Source: Williamsia maris (GTDB lineage Bacteria > Actinomycetota > Actinomycetes > Mycobacteriales > Mycobacteriaceae). Taken from it: a DNA stretch of 64,000 bases. The notes beneath the pieces are model-generated. The model ran no database searches. It was not told the origin of the DNA and was given only the letters and a program-made list of their open reading frames with translations. A program made the translations under genes and the position numbers. Location of the stretch: the NCBI RefSeq assembly GCF_024171815.1, contig NZ_JAMTCJ010000003.1, positions 1,085,155 to 1,149,154 on the forward strand, read 5' to 3'. Position 1 is the first letter of the stretch. Each line of letters opens with the position of its first letter. Positions 54,726-63,151 of the stretch are shown here, one piece after another.

Positions 54726-55970
54726 ATGAGCGCCATGAGCGCAGAAATGTTGATCCTGGTGTTGCTGGTGGTCACAGCACTCGGCTTCGACTTCACGAAC
54801 GGCTTCCACGACACGGGCAACGCGATGGCCACGTCCATCGCGACCGGGGCCCTCAAGCCCAAGGTCGCGGTGACCATCGCCGCGATCCTCAACCTCGTCG
54901 GAGCGTTCCTCTCCGTCCAGGTCGCGGCGACCATCACCAAGGACGTCCTCAAGATCCAGCAGACCAAGGGCCCCGGCGCGGGCGACCTGGTCAGCGGACT
55001 CGACGGCCAGAAGGCCCTGGTGATCATCTTCGCCGGCCTGATCGGCGGCATCCTGTGGAACCTCTTCACCTGGCTGTTCGGTCTGCCCTCGAGCTCCTCG
55101 CACGCGCTGTTCGGTGGCCTCATCGGCTCCGGCCTCGCCGCCATCGGCACCTCCGGCGTCAACTGGGAGGGCATCACCCAGAAGATCATCATCCCGGCGC
55201 TGCTCGCCCCGGTGATCGCGCTGCTCGTCGCCGCGCTCGGCACCTGGCTGATCTACGCCATCACCTCCAAGATCGTCGACAGCAAGAAGGAGGGCGGGTT
55301 CCGCACAGGTCAGATCGCGACCGCCTCGCTCGTCTCGCTGGCCCACGGCACCGGCGACGCACAGAAGACGATGGGCGTCATCGCCCTCGCCCTCATCGCG
55401 ACCGGCCACCTGTCCGCGGGCTCGGTCAGCGAAGGCCTGCCGATCTGGATCGTCTTCTCCTGCGCCATCGCCATCGCCGCGGGCACCTACCTCGGCGGCT
55501 GGCGCATCATCCGCACCCTGGGCAAGGGCCTGGTCGAGATCAAGGCCCCTCAGGGTCTGGCCGCGGAGGCCTCCTCGGCCGCGATCATCCTCACCTCGAG
55601 TGCCGCAGGCATGGCGCTGTCGACCACCCACGTCGCCACCGGCTCGATCCTCGGATCGGGTGTCGGCAAGCCCGGCGCATCGGTGCGCTGGGGTGTCGCC
55701 GGCCGCATGATCGTCGCCTGGGTCACCACGCTCCCCCTCGCCGGCCTGGTCGGTGCCGCCACCTTCTACATCGCCAACTCCATCGGTGGAGCCGCCGGGG
55801 CCATCGTCATCTTCGTGATCCTGGTGGCGCTGTCGGGCTACATGTACTGGCGCGCACAGCAGCAGAAGGTCGACCACAACAACGTCAACGCCGACTGGGA
55901 CGAGAAGTCCAACACGGTCATCCCCGCCGAGATCGCCGCGGAGAACCCGGCCACCGTCGGCACCCGCTGA
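54726..55970 (+). CDS. pitA: Inorganic phosphate transporter PitA
   Basis: A 414-residue PHO-4/PiT transporter with both repeat signatures: GFDFTNGFHDTGNAMATSI near the N-terminus and SLAHGTGDAQKTMGVIAL in the second half. About ten membrane segments. It imports metal-phosphate by ion symport. Matches Rv0545c. Start is ATG 54726 or 54735; neither has a clear ribosome site. Confidence 0.94.
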   Translation: MSAMSAEMLILVLLVVTALGFDFTNGFHDTGNAMATSIATGALKPKVAVTIAAILNLVGAFLSVQVAATITKDVLKIQQTKGPGAGDLVSGLDGQKALVIIFAGLIGGILWNLFTWLFGLPSSSSHALFGGLIGSGLAAIGTSGVNWEGITQKIIIPALLAPVIALLVAALGTWLIYAITSKIVDSKKEGGFRTGQIATASLVSLAHGTGDAQKTMGVIALALIATGHLSAGSVSEGLPIWIVFSCAIAIAAGTYLGGWRIIRTLGKGLVEIKAPQGLAAEASSAAIILTSSAAGMALSTTHVATGSILGSGVGKPGASVRWGVAGRMIVAWVTTLPLAGLVGAATFYIANSIGGAAGAIVIFVILVALSGYMYWRAQQQKVDHNNVNADWDEKSNTVIPAEIAAENPATVGTR

Positions 55971-56005
55971 GCACCCACAGATTCAGAACCGAGGAAACGT
56001 AGAAG

Positions 56006-56290
56006 ATGGAAACCTTCGAAGCCATTCTCAAGGTGCTGGTCATCGGACTGGTGCTCGGAGCCGGCCTCCCCGCGGTCTTCGCGATCGGACTGCGGCTCTA
56101 CGCGGCCGGCAGCGGCGGTATCGGTGACGACGGCTCGACCACCGCACCCAATCCGGCCCTCAAGGCCGCGGGCGCGTTCCTGTTCCTGCTCATCGCGGCG
56201 GTCATCGTGGTCGGGATCCTCTGGATCACCCGCACCACGATCAACTACCACTTCGGGGTGAACCTCTTCCCGTTCGCGCCGGTGAAGTGA
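56006..56290 (+). CDS. Small membrane protein downstream of pitA
   Basis: A 94-residue protein with two hydrophobic segments (about 8-30 and 54-76) separated by a Gly/Ser/Thr-rich loop. GAGGAAAC upstream supports ATG 56006. It corresponds in position to Rv0544c and is conserved with pitA in Mycobacteriales, suggesting an accessory to phosphate transport. Function unknown. Confidence 0.75.
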   Translation: METFEAILKVLVIGLVLGAGLPAVFAIGLRLYAAGSGGIGDDGSTTAPNPALKAAGAFLFLLIAAVIVVGILWITRTTINYHFGVNLFPFAPVK

Positions 56291-56297
56291 GCTGACG

Positions 56298-56603
56298 ATG
56301 GCCGACACCAGGACATTCGACGCGATCCTCGACTGGGTCCGCGCGGGGTACCCCGAGGGCGTGCCCCCGAAGGACTACTTCCCGCTGCTGGCGCTGCTCA
56401 AGCGCTCGCTCGACGAGGAGCAGGTCACCCGGGCCATCCTCACCGTCTTCAAGGAGCACGGCACCGACGATCCGGTCACCGAGGACCAGATCCGCGGCGC
56501 GATCGCGAAGGTGATCGAGCTGGAGCCGAACCCGGAGGAGATCAACCAGGTCGCCTCCCGGCTCGCGTCGGTCGGTTGGCCGCTCTCCGCTCCGGTGAAC
56601 TGA
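56298..56603 (+). CDS. DUF3349 domain protein, copy 1
   Basis: A 101-residue helical protein with DWVRAGYPEGVPPKDYFPLL and ASRLASVGWPLSAP. DUF3349 proteins (for example Rv0543c) are conserved in Mycobacteriales; the known structure is a helical bundle without assigned function. Seven bases after the preceding stop; same operon as pitA. Confidence 0.85.
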   Translation: MADTRTFDAILDWVRAGYPEGVPPKDYFPLLALLKRSLDEEQVTRAILTVFKEHGTDDPVTEDQIRGAIAKVIELEPNPEEINQVASRLASVGWPLSAPVN

Positions 56604-56740
56604 GCCCGTCCCGAACGATCACCCACGGGCGCCGAGCGAGCAAGTACTCGTAACGGCCCGGATGTGCCAAAATCGACCGTACGGCGTGCAGCATCGCGCT
56701 CCGAGAACAGTTCGCCAGTCCACGCACGCGGGGAGGCAGC

Positions 56741-57076
56741 ATGGACCGCCCACAACTCATGCGCTCGATCATGAACTGGTTGCGTGCCGGCTATCCCAAC
56801 GGCGTCCCGACCAACGACTACGTCCCGCTCATGGCATTGCTGCGCCGTCAGCTCTCCGACGACGAGGTCCATGAGATCTCCGACGCGTTGATCGCTGATG
56901 CCGCCGACCACGGTGAGACCGAACCCATCTCCCGCGTCGACGTCGGAGTCCTGATCACCAAGGTGACCGAGGAACTGCCGTCCGAAGCCGACATCGCCCG
57001 CGTGCGAGCCATCCTCGAGGACGCGGGCTGGACCTTCGAGGCCGGCCAGCGCGGCGGGACGTCTGACGCGTCCTGA
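56741..57076 (+). CDS. DUF3349 domain protein, copy 2
   Basis: A 111-residue paralogue of the preceding protein: NWLRAGYPNGVPTNDYVPLM matches the copy 1 motif with few changes, and the ending DAGWTFEA corresponds to SVGWPLSA. GGGGAGGCAGC seven bases before ATG gives a good ribosome site. M. tuberculosis has one copy here, so this looks like a local duplication. Its stop overlaps a possible CTG start of menE. Confidence 0.85.
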   Translation: MDRPQLMRSIMNWLRAGYPNGVPTNDYVPLMALLRRQLSDDEVHEISDALIADAADHGETEPISRVDVGVLITKVTEELPSEADIARVRAILEDAGWTFEAGQRGGTSDAS

Positions 57077-57174
57077 GAACTCTCACCGCTCTCCCGCTGC
57101 CGTCCGGCCCCGCGGTCCTCGATCTCATCGGCTCACTCACCGACATCCTCGCCGGGGCCGTCGCCGCCCTGCCG

Positions 57175-58233
57175 GTGCCCGCCGCCGACCCCACCGAGAC
57201 CGATCGGCTCGCCGCCGCTCTCGGTGCCGGCGAACCGATCGACGACGCGGTGTCGCTGGTTGTCGCGACTTCGGGGACGACCGGGATCCCCAAGGGCGCG
57301 ATGCACACTCCCGCGACTCTCTCGGCCTCGGCCGCGGCGACCGAGTCCTTCCTCGGCGGGCCCGGCGGCTGGCTGCTCGCGTTGCCGCCGCACCACATCG
57401 CCGGCCTGCAGGTGATGCTGCGCAGCCTGCGCGCCGGACACACCCCGGTGATCATCGATGTCGCGGGAGGGTTCGACCCGGCCGACCTGATCGCCGGTAT
57501 CGACGCCATGAGCGGTCCCCACCGCTACACCTCGCTGGTACCGACGCAGCTGATCAAGACCCTCGACGACCCCTCGGCCACCGCAGCGCTTCGCGAGGTG
57601 GACGCGGTGCTCGTCGGTGGTGCCGCCACCCCGGCCCTACTGCAGCAACGCGCCATCGACGCCGGCATCCCGATCGTCCGGACCTACGGCATGAGCGAGA
57701 CCTGCGGCGGCTGCGTCTACGACGGCGTCGCCCTCGACGGGGTGCGGATCCGTCTCGCCGACCCGAATCCCGACGGCATCGGACGGGTGGTGCTGTCCGG
57801 TCCGGTGGTCGCGCTCGGCTACCGCAACCTGCCCGACCACCCGGCGTTCACGACACCCGGCGAGTACCGCACCGATGACCTCGGTCGGCTCGACGACGCG
57901 GGAGTGCTCAGCATCGTCGGACGAGCCGACGAGGCGATCAGCACCGGCGGTCTGACCGTCGTCCCACAGGTCGTCGAGGCGGTCATCCTGAGCGATCCGA
58001 CGGTCGCCGAGTGCGCGGTGCTCGGCCTGCCCGACGAGCGCCTCGGCGAGCGTGTCGTGGCGGTCGTGGTCGCAGCGAGCGGCGCCGTCGTCACCACCGA
58101 ACGGGTTCGCGCGGTGGCCGCCGAGCAACTCGACCGGACCGCGGTGCCCCGTGAGGTGTTCGTGGTCGACGAACTGCCCCGCCGTGGACCCGGAAAGGTC
58201 GACCGGGCCGCATTGCGACGCACCCTGTCCTGA
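57175..58233 (+). CDS. menE: o-Succinylbenzoate-CoA ligase
   Basis: An ANL-superfamily ligase of 352 residues from GTG 57175: P-loop TSGTTGIPKGAM, YGMSETCGGCVYDG, GRADEAISTGGLTV and the C-terminal GPGKVDRAAL lysine. It forms OSB-CoA, the substrate of MenB. In-frame coding-like sequence extends 34 codons upstream to a CTG at 57073 that overlaps the previous stop, so the true N-terminus may be longer. Matches Rv0542c. Confidence 0.9.
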   Translation: MPAADPTETDRLAAALGAGEPIDDAVSLVVATSGTTGIPKGAMHTPATLSASAAATESFLGGPGGWLLALPPHHIAGLQVMLRSLRAGHTPVIIDVAGGFDPADLIAGIDAMSGPHRYTSLVPTQLIKTLDDPSATAALREVDAVLVGGAATPALLQQRAIDAGIPIVRTYGMSETCGGCVYDGVALDGVRIRLADPNPDGIGRVVLSGPVVALGYRNLPDHPAFTTPGEYRTDDLGRLDDAGVLSIVGRADEAISTGGLTVVPQVVEAVILSDPTVAECAVLGLPDERLGERVVAVVVAASGAVVTTERVRAVAAEQLDRTAVPREVFVVDELPRRGPGKVDRAALRRTLS

Positions 58234-58245
58234 CCGTCGGGTCAG
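58230..58245. terminator. Short hairpin spanning convergent stops
   Basis: CTGACC (58230-58235) and GGTCAG (58240-58245) form a 6-bp stem with a 4-base loop, each arm carrying one gene's TGA. It is a smaller version of the hairpin at 45349. Weak on its own. Confidence 0.35.
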
Positions 58246-58466
58246 TCGACGCCGCCGGCCCGGATGCGCAACACCTCGTCGACCCGACGGATGACGTGGT
58301 CCCGGTCGAATTCGTCGAGCACGGCGATGTCGCCGAACGGCTCGGTCGCGTGCTTGCTCACATCGGCGAAAGTGAGCGCATCGGTCGGTATCGACCCGGC
58401 CCGCATCCGATCATCGATCGCGTCGATGATCGCCGCGGCATGCCGTTCCACCTGTTCCTGTTTCAT
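58242..58466 (-). CDS. Small hypothetical protein
   Basis: A 74-residue, mostly helical, acidic protein (MKQEQVERHAAAIIDAIDDR at the start). GGGGGTA precedes ATG 58466. No family recognised and no membrane segment. It converges on menE. Confidence 0.6.
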   Translation of the reverse strand: MKQEQVERHAAAIIDAIDDRMRAGSIPTDALTFADVSKHATEPFGDIAVLDEFDRDHVIRRVDEVLRIRAGGVD

Positions 58467-58614
58467 CAGTACCCCCGGCGGAAATGGTAGCCAAGGGCCC
58501 CGTTCTTCGTCATATTGCCGAGGGTGACGCAACGTAGCTAAAATTCGACCGGCTCGTCGGTACCGGTTCGGGTGAGCCCGTCACCACCCATGACCACGAA
58601 CGGCGCCGACACTG

Positions 58615-58884
58615 ATGCCCATCTCCGAACAGTCCTTCCACGCCCTGGTCATCCTGAACCTGCTCTTCGTCACCGGCGCGTGGTGTCTCGCACGCCCCAG
58701 CCTGCCCGCGGCAGCCGTGCTCACCGTGGTGGCCGTGCTGTGGTCGCGGTTCAACGGCCCGATCGAGGGCCGGGTCCTCGTGTCGTTCAACGTCGCGCAC
58801 GGCGTCACCGAGTCCGACCTGTTGTCGATCGTCGCGGTCGTGATCGCCGTGGTCGCCTTGTGGCGGGTCAGACGGTCGCGCTGA
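58615..58884 (+). CDS. Small membrane protein
   Basis: An 89-residue protein with three hydrophobic stretches (FHALVILNLLFVTGAWCLA, AAAVLTVVAVLW, LLSIVAVVIAVVALWRV) and a basic C-terminus. Hypothetical; family not recognised. Its stop abuts the converging nitroreductase stop (58884/58885). The gap 58467-58614 contains no recognisable element. Confidence 0.6.
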   Translation: MPISEQSFHALVILNLLFVTGAWCLARPSLPAAAVLTVVAVLWSRFNGPIEGRVLVSFNVAHGVTESDLLSIVAVVIAVVALWRVRRSR

Positions 58885-59541
58885 TCACCAACGATCTACG
58901 TGCAGGACCTCGTCGAGGGGTGCGCGTGACGCGGGCTTGAACGTTTCGCCGGTGTAGTACGCGGTCGGGATCAGGGCTCCCTGGGAATACCCGTCGGGGA
59001 TGCCGAGGATCTCGGCGACCTCGGCCTCACGAGCGAGATGCAATGTCGTCCAGGCAGTTCCGAGTCCGCGGGCGCGCGCGGCAAGAGCATAGCTCCACAC
59101 CGCGGGCAGCAGCGACCCCCACAGCCCGGCCTGATTGCCCTGCGGCAGAGCGCCTCCCGTCTCGATACACGGGATCAGCAGCACCGGGACGTCGCCCATC
59201 GTCTCGCCGAGGTACGCAGCACTCGCACCCACACGCTGCTGCACCTTCGCGCGCTCGGGGTCGTCGGCGAACAGAGAGGACGCCGACGCGCCCGACCCGA
59301 GGTACTTCTCGGTCACCTCCCCGTATATCTGGCCGACACGGCGTCGCTGCTCGGGATCGGTCACCACGATCCACTGCCACCCCTGACGATTCGACCCCGA
59401 CGGGGCCTGCAGTGCGATCTCCAGACACTCGCGGATCAGTTCCATCGGAACCGGCCGGTCGAGGTCCAGGCGCTTGCGCACGGTGCGGGTGGTGGTGAGC
59501 AGTTCGTCGACGGTGAGATCGGGGATGGTCATGGGTTTCAT
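58885..59541 (-). CDS. Nitroreductase family protein
   Basis: A 218-residue FMN nitroreductase-fold protein with TVRKRLDLDRPVP, QAPSGSNRQGWQWIVV (FMN contacts) and ARARGLGTAWTTLHL. It may reduce nitro- or enone-type substrates using NAD(P)H or F420. ATG 59541 was taken; ATG 59532 three codons on is also possible. Neighbours give no hint of substrate. Confidence 0.83.
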   Translation of the reverse strand: MKPMTIPDLTVDELLTTTRTVRKRLDLDRPVPMELIRECLEIALQAPSGSNRQGWQWIVVTDPEQRRRVGQIYGEVTEKYLGSGASASSLFADDPERAKVQQRVGASAAYLGETMGDVPVLLIPCIETGGALPQGNQAGLWGSLLPAVWSYALAARARGLGTAWTTLHLAREAEVAEILGIPDGYSQGALIPTAYYTGETFKPASRAPLDEVLHVDRW

Positions 59542-59653
59542 GGTGCCACCACGCCTACCGGAGTTGGGTGTCCCCTGTTCACGGGATTGTCCGATGCCCT
59601 GAGCACTGCCAATCTGGAGTCCAGGTAGCCGATCGTGACTAGTCACAGTTCAG

Positions 59654-59737
59654 ATGCAACTGGACGACATCGCCGGTAAGAATATCTCGGTGACCACGAA
59701 GAACACGCGACGGCTCAACGACGAGTCGGCGCAGTGA
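59654..59737 (+). CDS. Putative 27-residue leader peptide
   Basis: An ATG-initiated frame of 27 codons (MQLDDIAGKNISVTTKNTRR at the start) whose TGA overlaps the GTG of the response regulator gene as GTGA. It could be a translationally coupled leader peptide. No ribosome site is clear, and chance cannot be excluded. Confidence 0.25.
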   Translation: MQLDDIAGKNISVTTKNTRRLNDESAQ

Positions 59738-60420
59738 CCGACGATCAGACCGCGGCAGGCAAGGCGACACCCGAGCGGTACCGCATAGGAGTTGTCGATG
59801 ATCACGAGATCTCGATCCTGGGCCTCGAGGCGATGATGTCGACCACGCCGGACCTGGAGTTCATCGGGGGCGCACCGACGGCCGACGAGCTCCTCGCGAT
59901 CAGCACGGACCTCGATCTGGCCGTCCTCGATCTTCGGCTCGGCGACGGGACCTCGCCCCGCAGCAACGTTGAGAAGTTGCGCACGCACGGGATCGAGGCC
60001 CTCGTCTACACCTCCGCCGAGGAGGCCTTCCTGGTGCGCTCGGCGGCGGCCGCCGGAGTTCTCGGCGTCGTCCGCAAGTCGACCCGCGCCACCGAGGTCC
60101 TCGACGCGATCCGGTCGGCCGCGCGCGGCGAACAGGTCGCGACGATGGACTGGGCCGCGGCGATCGATGCCGACGCGGACTTCGTCGACGTCAATCTCAG
60201 TCCGCGCCAACGCCAGGTCCTGGAGCTGTACGCCGCGGGCGAGCCCGCCGCGCGTGTCGCCTCGGTGACCGGGCTGTCCGGCGACACCGTGAACCAGTAC
60301 CTCGGGCGCATCCGCCAGAAGTACGCCGCGGCGGGCAGACCAGCACCCACCAAGACCGATCTCTACAAACGTGCGGTGGAGGACGGATGGCTACCGATGC
60401 CCCGCCGATTCCGCCGCTGA
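59734..60420 (+). CDS. NarL/LuxR-type response regulator
   Basis: A 228-residue regulator with receiver domain (VVDDHEISILG acidic pair at 22-23, phospho-acceptor Asp66 in VLDLRLGDG) and C-terminal LuxR HTH (LSPRQRQVLELYAAGEPAAR, then GLSGDTVNQYLGRIRQKY). The receiver lacks the usual Lys-Pro and reads VVRKSTRATE. The C-terminus overlaps the kinase gene by 34 bases, so both are made together. Confidence 0.86.
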   Translation: MTDDQTAAGKATPERYRIGVVDDHEISILGLEAMMSTTPDLEFIGGAPTADELLAISTDLDLAVLDLRLGDGTSPRSNVEKLRTHGIEALVYTSAEEAFLVRSAAAAGVLGVVRKSTRATEVLDAIRSAARGEQVATMDWAAAIDADADFVDVNLSPRQRQVLELYAAGEPAARVASVTGLSGDTVNQYLGRIRQKYAAAGRPAPTKTDLYKRAVEDGWLPMPRRFRR

Positions 60421-61613
60421 GAGGCACGCCGGCCACGGCGACGCGAGCAGGTGCGGGAAGCGCCGAGACGCGGATCCTAGGCCAGTTCGGCATCTTCGTC
60501 GGCGCCGGCTACATCGCCTACCTGGTCATCACGTCGACGTATTTCCCGGCGGCTGCCCGCGTCTCCGCGGCATGGTGGTCCATCCCGTCGATCGTCATCG
60601 TGTTCGCGGCCGGCATCACCATCGGCATCGCAGGTATCGCCCGATCGGTGCGCGGCATCAACATCACCACCACCATCGCCCTGCTCGGCTTCCTCGTGGT
60701 GATCGCCATCTGGCCACTGGCGTGGAACGGCGGCGTCATCGACGATTCGCACGGACTGTGGTTCGTCCAGTTCAACGGTCTGCCCGCACTCGCTGCGGCA
60801 CTGATCTGGCGGCCGCCTCGCGCATTGCTCTATCTCGTCATCGTCGTGGTCATCGCGGCCTACGACAACTATCTCGTCCGGACGCCGAACGTCGCCAGTC
60901 CGTTGCTCACCGAGATCGCCTTCGCCGGCGGATTCTGTCTGGTACCGGTGGCCGCCGCGCTGATGGGAGTGCGCACCGCCCGCCTGCTCGACCACACCCG
61001 TGAACGCGCGTACGGCGTGGCGCGTGCCGCCGCGTCCGCGCAGGCCGTGGCCACCGAGCGCGCCCGGTTCAACGCCCTGACCCATGACGGCGTGATGGCC
61101 ACACTGCTGGCCGCAGCACGTCAGGGCAACACACCGACAGTGACACGTCAGGCGAACACCACTGTCGACAACCTCCATCGCCTCGACGCGGAATTCGTGG
61201 TCGCCCACGACCTGGACGCCCGCGCGGCGGCGGCGGTGATCCGCAACGGCATAGCCGAGGTGGACCAGTCGATTCCGATGAGTGTCACCGGAACCGGAGA
61301 TGTCGGCGACACCGGCTACGCACCCGAGGTGATCCGAACGATCTCCGCCGCAGCTGCCGAAGCGGCCCGCAACACCGTCCGCTACGCCACACCCACCGGC
61401 CGACGTGCCCAGGTGGAGTTCGCAGCAGGGTCGGTAACGGTGACCGTCTCCGACACCGGGCCGGGCTTCGACACCCGCGCGGTCCCGGCACATCGCATGG
61501 GTATCGCGGTGAGTATCCACGGCCGAATGGCTTCTCTGCACAACGGAACTGCTCACATCGAGTCGCAACCAGGGACCGGTACGACCGTCACTCTGGGGTG
61601 GACCACATCGTGA
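60387..61613 (+). CDS. Membrane sensor histidine kinase
   Basis: A 408-residue kinase with about six N-terminal membrane segments (residues 30-200), a helical segment with ERARFNALTHDGVMATLLAA, in which His is placed as the phosphorylation site, and an HATPase with N box AAAEAARNTVRYA and G box SDTGPGFD. It should phosphorylate the preceding response regulator. The signal is unknown; there is no large extracellular domain, so an in-membrane stimulus is likely. Confidence 0.84.
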   Translation: MATDAPPIPPLRGTPATATRAGAGSAETRILGQFGIFVGAGYIAYLVITSTYFPAAARVSAAWWSIPSIVIVFAAGITIGIAGIARSVRGINITTTIALLGFLVVIAIWPLAWNGGVIDDSHGLWFVQFNGLPALAAALIWRPPRALLYLVIVVVIAAYDNYLVRTPNVASPLLTEIAFAGGFCLVPVAAALMGVRTARLLDHTRERAYGVARAAASAQAVATERARFNALTHDGVMATLLAAARQGNTPTVTRQANTTVDNLHRLDAEFVVAHDLDARAAAAVIRNGIAEVDQSIPMSVTGTGDVGDTGYAPEVIRTISAAAAEAARNTVRYATPTGRRAQVEFAAGSVTVTVSDTGPGFDTRAVPAHRMGIAVSIHGRMASLHNGTAHIESQPGTGTTVTLGWTTS

Positions 61614-62692
61614 CGAAGCTGACGAGCGCGCCGCTCACGACGACGACACCCACCGTCGACGATTCGAGTCTCGACCGCGGCCCCCAAGACGCGCGCGCTC
61701 TGCTGGGCATGCACACCGTCGGAGCGCGATTTGTGCTCGCGGCCTACCTGGCGTGCATGGCGTACGTGAACTTCACGTCCCTGGAGGGTGTCTCGACAGT
61801 GTGGCCGTCGGTGATCGCGCTGGTCGCACTCACCGCGGCTGCGGTGGCGTTGATCTCGGCCCCTGGCGATCCGCTCCCGGTTCGGTGGGCGTTGCTGATC
61901 GCGGCGGCCTGTCCGGTGACGGCGGTGCTGACGTTGTCGGTGTCTCCCGCCCCACTCGCCGTCAGCACCCAGGGGTGGGCCCACGGTGCGACGACGGTGC
62001 TGCTGTGCTTCCTGTGCGTGCGCGGACGTACGACGTTCGCCTGGCTCGGACTCGCGGGAAGCGTGGCCGTGCACACGATCTGGGCGTCGCTCGTCGGTCT
62101 CGGGGCGACGACCGGACTGGGAATGGTGCTGATCGACTTCGGGCCGGTGGCCATCGGCGCGGTCTTCTCACTCACCATCCGCCCCGCTGCCAAGGCCATC
62201 TTCGAGCTGCGGGCGGCCGGGGCGCAGCAGGCAGCCGTCCTTGCCGCCCGTACCGCCGCAGCAGCCGAACGCGACACCCAGCTGGCCGAGCTCGATCGTC
62301 TGGCGCGGCCGATGCTCGACCGGATCGCCTCGGGAGCCGAGCTGACCGCCGCCGAACGCTCCACCTGTGAACTCCTCGAGGCCCACCTGCGCGACCGACT
62401 ACGCGCGCCCGGGCTGGTCTCTCCCGCCATCGCCGACGCCGCGCGATCGGCCCGCGCACGCGGCGTCGAGGTCATCCTTCTCGACGACCGCACCGCCGAA
62501 CCGCTTACCCCCGACGCCCGCGAACGCATCCACACGGAGGTCGTCGACACGCTCGTGCGGGCGCGGTCCGGCGATGTCCGGGTCCGTCTGCTCCCGCCGC
62601 ACCGTGCAGCCGCGGCGTCGATCTACGTCCGCAGTGGCCACGACACCGGCCGTCGGGAGTTCGACGCCACCGGAGCCGACGTCGACCGGTGA
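61610..62692 (+). CDS. Kinase-like membrane protein, degenerate ATPase region
   Basis: A 360-residue protein with about five or six membrane segments (residues 35-200) then an Ala/Glu-rich coiled coil (AQQAAVLAARTAAAAERDTQ) and a ~110-residue C-terminal domain resembling the kinase family's DHp/ATPase region (ELTAAERSTCELLEAHLRDR). It lacks visible N, G1 and G2 boxes. GTG 61610 overlaps the kinase stop (GTGA). Likely a partner or modulator of the two-component system. Confidence 0.7.
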   Translation: MTKLTSAPLTTTTPTVDDSSLDRGPQDARALLGMHTVGARFVLAAYLACMAYVNFTSLEGVSTVWPSVIALVALTAAAVALISAPGDPLPVRWALLIAAACPVTAVLTLSVSPAPLAVSTQGWAHGATTVLLCFLCVRGRTTFAWLGLAGSVAVHTIWASLVGLGATTGLGMVLIDFGPVAIGAVFSLTIRPAAKAIFELRAAGAQQAAVLAARTAAAAERDTQLAELDRLARPMLDRIASGAELTAAERSTCELLEAHLRDRLRAPGLVSPAIADAARSARARGVEVILLDDRTAEPLTPDARERIHTEVVDTLVRARSGDVRVRLLPPHRAAAASIYVRSGHDTGRREFDATGADVDR

Positions 62693-62888
62693 CCGAGTCC
62701 GGCAACCGTGATGCGGGCGGCGCTGTGCGTCGTGAACCTGTCGGTCGCCGATGCGAACATGTCCGCAACTAAAGGTGACACCAGCTCGGGGGACACCATA
62801 AGTCGGGTCTGTCGCATTGTCGGACCCCCGCCCTACTCTCGGGTACGGCCGGATACGAGACGACGGCCCCTGCGACACGAGGACCTCG

Positions 62889-63149
62889 ATGACCACCCTG
62901 ATGGAACCCGTCACCATGCCCGCCCGACCCGATCTGAGCGCCCGCGAGGTGGAGGTCCTGCGCATGTGGGTCCTGTGCGACTCGAAGGACGAGGTCGGTA
63001 CGCGGTTGTTCATCGCGGGCACGACGGTCAACACCCACATCTCCCGCATCCGCGCGAAATACGAGGTGGTCGGTCGGCCGGCGAACACCAAGGCCACTCT
63101 GCTCGCGCGGGCCCTGCAGGACGGCTACGTCGAACTCGACGATCTCTGA
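62889..63149 (+). CDS. HTH-only LuxR family protein
   Basis: An 86-residue protein that is just a LuxR-type DNA-binding domain (DLSAREVEVLRMWVLCDSKD, then GTTVNTHISRIRAKYEVVGR). No receiver domain. GAGGA seven bases before ATG 62889 supports the start. The HTH resembles that of the nearby response regulator (both contain a TVN-type recognition helix followed by RIR/RIRxKY), so it may compete for or share its sites. Gap 62693-62888 shows no gene. Confidence 0.78.
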   Translation: MTTLMEPVTMPARPDLSAREVEVLRMWVLCDSKDEVGTRLFIAGTTVNTHISRIRAKYEVVGRPANTKATLLARALQDGYVELDDL

Positions 63150-63151
63150 GT

